Shown piece after piece: positions 6,473-9,489 of a stretch of DNA of 9,489 bases. The DNA is from Planctomycetaceae bacterium (lineage in GTDB: Bacteria; Planctomycetota; Planctomycetia; Pirellulales; Thermoguttaceae): positions 1-9,489 of the forward strand of contig JAISJZ010000211.1 of the NCBI GenBank assembly GCA_031261125.1, given 5' to 3'. A program made the translations under genes and the position numbers. The notes beneath the pieces were generated by a model, which was not told where the DNA came from, did not search any database, and saw nothing but the letters and a program-made list of their open reading frames with translations. Positions within the stretch are counted from its first letter, which is position 1. Each line of letters opens with the position of its first letter.

Positions 6473-7501
6473 ATGTCCATAGAACCATTTAGCCGATTAG
6501 ATAACGAACCGGAAGTTCGGAAACGTCTCTTGCCGTATTGCCGATTAGAAACCGGCAATATTTGGTGCGATGCCGTTTCGGGACACAAAGTCGGTGTTTT
6601 GGATGCGACAAAGCAAAGCGATATAGAGAAAATCTTTGACAACGAAAAAGTAACGCTTTCCGTTCAAGACCCGCCGTATAATGTCGCTGTCGGTTCAGAA
6701 AATACCGTCAATCTGTTTCAGTGGACATTACCGGAATATATGCAATGGTCGAGAAAATGGATTGATAATAACCGAAGTATTTTATCCGATGACGCAAGTT
6801 TGTATATTTGGCTTGGTGCTGACCAGCGGGAAGGATTTCAACCGCTCCCCGACTTTATGATAATGATGCGGGATTGTTCCGAATTGGTCTCACGCAGTTT
6901 TATCACGATGCGGAATCAGCGGGGATACGGCACGCAGAAAAACTGGATGGCAGTACGACAGGAATGTTTGTATTACACAAAGGGCAAACCGATTTTCAAT
7001 GTCGATGCAGAATACACTGATATTCCCAAAATTTTGCGAGGATATTACAAAGAAGTCAACGGTGAACGAACTGAGAACTTCCAACGCAGTAAATCAGAAA
7101 ACATTCGGGCAGGTAACGTTTGGGTTGACATTCAACAGGTTTTTTACCGTTTGCAAGAAAATGTAACCGGCTGTTATGCACAGAAACCTTTGAAAGCGAT
7201 TGAACGAATCGTTTTAGCAAGTTCCAACAAAGGCGATTTAATCACAGACTTTTTCGCTCACAGCGGCACAGCGTTAATGGTCGGTGAATTACACCAACGG
7301 AAAGTTTATACGTTCGATATTGACCCCGTGTTTGCGGAGTTGACTATTCGGCGGCTGGAAAACTACCGCAAAACGGGCAATACGGGCTTCCAGTATGATA
7401 ATCCGTTTCCCGAAATAGCGGACTTTATTGCCGAATTAAAACAATCGGAAACGGATTATGCAGCGTCCCGGCAACCCGTTCCGCAAACACTTTTATTTTA
7501 A
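6473..7501 (+). CDS. type II beta-class DNA methyltransferase (DPPYN, probably N6-adenine)
   Basis: This 342-aa modification enzyme transfers a methyl group from S-adenosylmethionine to DNA and protects it from the nuclease encoded next. Motif IV DPPYN (66-70) comes before motif I DFFAHSGTA (259-267), the order that defines the beta class. The target-recognition region lies between them. QKPLKAIERIVLASS just before motif I is the usual motif X region, and VYTFDIDP follows motif I. DPPYN suggests N6-adenine, but N4-cytosine cannot be excluded, and the target sequence cannot be read from the protein. ATG at 6473 is preferred to an upstream in-frame TTG (6419) because the longer form would be translated through the ligase terminator and adds unrelated residues. 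There is no Shine-Dalgarno site, and TATAAT overlaps the ATG (6469-6474). The DNA is AT-richer than the ligase gene, as expected for an acquired gene. Confidence 0.9.
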   Translation: MSIEPFSRLDNEPEVRKRLLPYCRLETGNIWCDAVSGHKVGVLDATKQSDIEKIFDNEKVTLSVQDPPYNVAVGSENTVNLFQWTLPEYMQWSRKWIDNNRSILSDDASLYIWLGADQREGFQPLPDFMIMMRDCSELVSRSFITMRNQRGYGTQKNWMAVRQECLYYTKGKPIFNVDAEYTDIPKILRGYYKEVNGERTENFQRSKSENIRAGNVWVDIQQVFYRLQENVTGCYAQKPLKAIERIVLASSNKGDLITDFFAHSGTALMVGELHQRKVYTFDIDPVFAELTIRRLENYRKTGNTGFQYDNPFPEIADFIAELKQSETDYAASRQPVPQTLLF

Positions 7502-7503
7502 CA

Positions 7504-8274
7504 ATGGAAAAATTAACGGAACAACTTGACGAATTCATAAACCGGCTTGCAGATTCTGATAATTTTCGGCAAGAGTTGTCCGACTTGTGTTCGATTTATC
7601 CGTTTAGCAAATACGAATACATCATCTCAACGTTTTTATCGAACGGCAAGTTATCATTTGACGAGTATCTTGCAATTCGTGATGATTACATTGACCGCAA
7701 TTTATTCTTGTACGTTTTTGAAATAACGGCACCGCGGGGCTTCGGCGATACTTGGGCTTTCGGACATCTGCACGAATTAGAACCGAGCTTGCAGCGACCG
7801 AACAAACGAATTGATGTCGATTACAAGGGTGAATACGATTTGTTCCTTGAATGGAAAACGCACAACATCAAAATTGAAGTCAAAGCATCGAGGGCGAATG
7901 ATAGAGAGAAACACGATGAACCGCTTTATCTGAAAGCGTTATCCTCGGACAGCAATCGTCCTTTTTTGATGAACTTCCAACAGTTGAAACCGAGTTGCTG
8001 CGATGTGTTTCTTTGGATTGCCGTTTATCGAGACGCAATCAAATACTGGGTAATGAATTCAGATACAATTCAAACTCATCCCGATTTTACACCGCAGCAC
8101 CGCAACGAGGAAACGGCAAGTCGGCAAAATGATTACCGCAAGGAGGATATTTACGAAGGTCAAATTATGATGACGGAAAAGAACATTCGCAACTTCGATA
8201 AATATCTTGTCAGTGGTAAGAGGTTGAAAGAGGCGATAATTGAACAGTATAAGAAATTGATGGACAAGAGGTAA
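7504..8274 (+). CDS. type II restriction endonuclease, PD-(D/E)XK fold
   Basis: This 256-aa protein is the likely nuclease partner of the preceding methyltransferase. A catalytic signature is visible: Asp112 in GEYDLFLEW, then Glu125 and Lys127 in IEVKAS, a D-X12-E-X-K spacing typical of the PD-(D/E)XK fold. The N-terminal 85 residues are helical and acidic, and APRGFGDTW (about 77-85) lies before the core. The C-terminal part is charged and helical and ends in a Lys-rich tail. The start codon is 2 bp after the methyltransferase stop, so the two genes are almost surely co-transcribed and translationally linked. No controller (C) protein gene is present. GC is low: 23 of 60 bases in 7561-7620, against 37 of 60 in 5041-5100 of the ligase. 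I cannot name the restriction family or cut site. Assignment rests on the motif and the methyltransferase partner. Confidence 0.8.
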   Translation: MEKLTEQLDEFINRLADSDNFRQELSDLCSIYPFSKYEYIISTFLSNGKLSFDEYLAIRDDYIDRNLFLYVFEITAPRGFGDTWAFGHLHELEPSLQRPNKRIDVDYKGEYDLFLEWKTHNIKIEVKASRANDREKHDEPLYLKALSSDSNRPFLMNFQQLKPSCCDVFLWIAVYRDAIKYWVMNSDTIQTHPDFTPQHRNEETASRQNDYRKEDIYEGQIMMTEKNIRNFDKYLVSGKRLKEAIIEQYKKLMDKR

Positions 8275-8280
8275 AATGGT

Positions 8281-8567
8281 GCATACGACCAGATTTATGC
8301 GAACATTGCCAAGAACGTACCAGGCGCGAAGATTGACTCGATTTTGATTGAGCAGATGGCTCTTGAAGGCGACGAAGTAATCATCGGTGCAGACGCGGCG
8401 GTGATTGATATGATTTTGCTAACTTTGGCAATGGTCGTGAATCATCCCACAGTGTTTATTCCGTGCAGGAGTTCGACATCAACCCGCCCAAAAAATAACA
8501 CAGTGTTCACGCCGAAGGTAAAGGCGCAAGTGCTGCCGACAGCCGGATTCAGCTAAGGAAGAAATGA
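8281..8567 (+). pseudogene. broken second copy of the 3' end of the acyl-CoA ligase gene
   Basis: Three blocks align with the intact ligase gene. 8281-8388 matches 5965-6072 at 99 of 108 bases without gaps. 8392-8448 matches 6250-6309 with one codon missing. 8505-8567 matches 6343-6405 and ends in its own stop (TGA). Between blocks one and two, 177 bases of the ligase are replaced by three, an in-frame loss of 58 codons. Between 8449 and 8504 two segments are expanded, by 11 and 12 bases, and the first shifts the frame. There is no start codon or 5' part, so this is a relic. It encodes recognisable ligase features such as EQMALEGDEVIIG and a near-identical C-terminus. It begins six bases after the nuclease stop codon and, with the ligase 3' end, brackets the restriction-modification genes. 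Confidence 0.93.
8448..8505. repeat. imperfect inverted repeat inside the ligase relic
   Basis: CACAGTGTTTATT (8448-8460) and AATAACACAGTG (8494-8505) are complementary over most of their length, with one mismatch and one bulge. The arms lie in the two expanded segments of the relic and flank the conserved bases coding for the DINP motif. It may be a trace of a small insertion or of hairpin-mediated error. Confidence 0.4.
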
Positions 8568-8585
8568 ATGTTTTACGAAAACATT
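8567..8585 (+). other. hairpin at the end of the ligase relic
   Basis: AATGTTTT (8567-8574) and AAAACATT (8578-8585) form a perfect 8-bp stem around ACG, directly at the relic stop codon. With the terminator that follows it repeats the two-hairpin layout after the intact ligase, though the sequences differ. Confidence 0.45.
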
Positions 8586-8590
8586 TTACG

Positions 8591-8617
8591 AGCCGTGTTT
8601 GCAGAACACGGCTTTTT
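8591..8617 (+). terminator. Rho-independent terminator after the ligase relic
   Basis: AGCCGTGTT (8591-8599) and AACACGGCT (8605-8613) form a perfect 9-bp stem with loop TGCAG. The T-tract at 8613-8617 follows the GC-rich part of the stem. It would end transcription from the nuclease gene and is plausibly the old terminator of the ligase allele now reduced to the relic. Confidence 0.8.
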
Positions 8618-8627
8618 GTCCCGCGCA

Positions 8628-9489
8628 TCATTCGCCGCGGAGTTTCAAATTAAACGCCGTCAACCGTTCACGAATCTCTTTCAAACTCGTCACGCCAAAG
8701 TTCTTGCATTTAAGCAATTCGTCCTGCGTCTTCCGAACCAGTTCGCCGATGGTTTGAATGTTGAGCCGATTCATACACTTCTTCGCACGAACCGACAAAT
8801 TCAAATCAGCAACCGGTCGATTCAGTACGGCTTGTTCGTCCGGCGTGAGTGTATCGACTTCCACCGGTTCCGGTTCCGGTTTTTCTTCGGCAAACTGACC
8901 GAGTTTCAGACCCTTCAACGACAACTGCTCCTTGATTTCAATGAGCGATGTTTCGCCGAAGTTCTTGGCAGACATCAGTTCTTGCTCGGACAAGGCGCAC
9001 AAATCGCCAAGCGTGTTGATTTTCAGCGTGCGCAGCACATCCCGTACTCTGTTCGAAAATTCGAGGTCGGATGCCGACAAACTTAAAACCCGGCTTATCT
9101 GGTCGCGTTTTCGTGCCGCCTCTTCGTCAAAGTGCATTTCACTTGACGCAATCGCATCTTTAAGGAACAACGATGCTCTATTCCGAACCCGCTTGACGGA
9201 CTCCTCGTAAACCGGATATTTTCCCGCTTCGTAGATATGGAACGAGTCCAGAATCCGTTGATAGCAGCCGACTGCCTGTTCGTATTGTTCAAGGTCTTCG
9301 TAAAGCAAACCGAGATTGAACAGCGTACCGACATTTGCGGGAAAACCCCGCACGGCAGAGCGGTACAGTTCGAGGGCTTCTTCGTCGTTGCCACGGCGTT
9401 CGGTTTCCAATGCCAAACCAAACAATGCACCCGGATGGGCTTTATCAACGGAAACCGCCCGTTCATATAAGGCAACCGCTTCATTCGGG
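8628..9489 (-). CDS. TPR protein with two RNA polymerase alpha-CTD-like modules (5' end outside window)
   Basis: The frame stays open to the right edge, so only the C-terminal 287 or so residues are here and the start is missing. DNA from 9489 to about 9246 encodes at least two tetratricopeptide repeats (for example NEAVALYERAV and LFNLGLLYEDLEQYEQAVGCY), which usually mediate protein contacts. A helical linker follows. Two domains like the C-terminal domain of the RNA polymerase alpha subunit come next, at about 9086-8892 and 8825-8634, joined by a Pro/Glu linker. The second closely follows alpha: LNRPVADLNLSVRA, then TIGELV, then KNFGVTSLKEIRERL. Arg matching E. coli Arg265 is present in both, but the positions matching Asn268 and Lys298 are changed (Lys or Asp, and Thr), so UP-element-type DNA binding is uncertain. 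Similar TPR plus alpha-CTD proteins occur in planctomycetes; their role is unknown. It is convergent with the relic. Confidence 0.85.
   Translation of the reverse strand, partial: PNEAVALYERAVSVDKAHPGALFGLALETERRGNDEEALELYRSAVRGFPANVGTLFNLGLLYEDLEQYEQAVGCYQRILDSFHIYEAGKYPVYEESVKRVRNRASLFLKDAIASSEMHFDEEAARKRDQISRVLSLSASDLEFSNRVRDVLRTLKINTLGDLCALSEQELMSAKNFGETSLIEIKEQLSLKGLKLGQFAEEKPEPEPVEVDTLTPDEQAVLNRPVADLNLSVRAKKCMNRLNIQTIGELVRKTQDELLKCKNFGVTSLKEIRERLTAFNLKLRGE

Noticed and set aside
8344..8556. 70-codon + strand frame
   Set aside because: It is the leftover frame of the ligase relic, running out of frame after 8449, with no start signal.
8568..9086. 172-codon + strand frame
   Set aside because: It is antisense to the alpha-CTD-like modules and spans a terminator; no recognisable domain.

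Overview
The window most likely comes from a planctomycete (Planctomycetota, probably a Pirellulales-like lineage). The main evidence is a DUF1559 prepilin-like protein with the H-X9-DG C-terminal motif typical of this phylum. A TPR protein carrying two RNA-polymerase-alpha-CTD-like modules and a Cys-rich, Pro-rich putative lipoprotein fit the same picture. The assignment rests on recognised protein families, not on a marker gene.

Left part (1-4143). A long + strand gene encodes a three-part thiamine enzyme: an N-terminal Clp_N-like region, then a ThiD2 domain (HMP-P kinase), then ThiE (thiamine-phosphate synthase). Its 3' end overlaps tail-to-tail, by 18 bp, a - strand putative lipoprotein gene. 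Further right on the - strand are a DUF1559 pseudopilin-like gene and, upstream of it, a small membrane protein with His and Cys clusters. The last two look like one transcription unit starting at a near-consensus sigma70 promoter whose predicted +1 falls on the start codon, so the mRNA may be leaderless.

Centre (4285-6405). A divergent + strand gene encodes a full-length, fused alpha/beta ADP-forming acyl-CoA (acetate-CoA) ligase. It makes ATP by substrate-level phosphorylation when run toward the acid. It has its own promoter candidate and ends in two tandem hairpins, the second a Rho-independent terminator.

Right part (6473-9489). A two-gene type II restriction-modification cassette follows: a beta-class DPPYN DNA methyltransferase and a PD-(D/E)XK nuclease, separated by 2 bp. 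It is clearly AT-richer than the ligase gene. Six bases after the nuclease stop codon lies a broken second copy of the 3' end of the ligase gene, with its own stop codon and terminator. The cassette is therefore bracketed by two copies of one gene end, the arrangement expected from insertion with long target duplication or from import together with a donor gene end. In the best aligned blocks the two copies differ mainly at synonymous sites, so the relic looks like the end of a once-functional diverged allele, not a same-genome duplicate that decayed freely. This is the most interesting structure in the window. The right edge holds the 3' part of a - strand TPR plus double alpha-CTD-like protein that runs off the window.

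I saw no tRNA, rRNA, CRISPR array, transposase or integrase.
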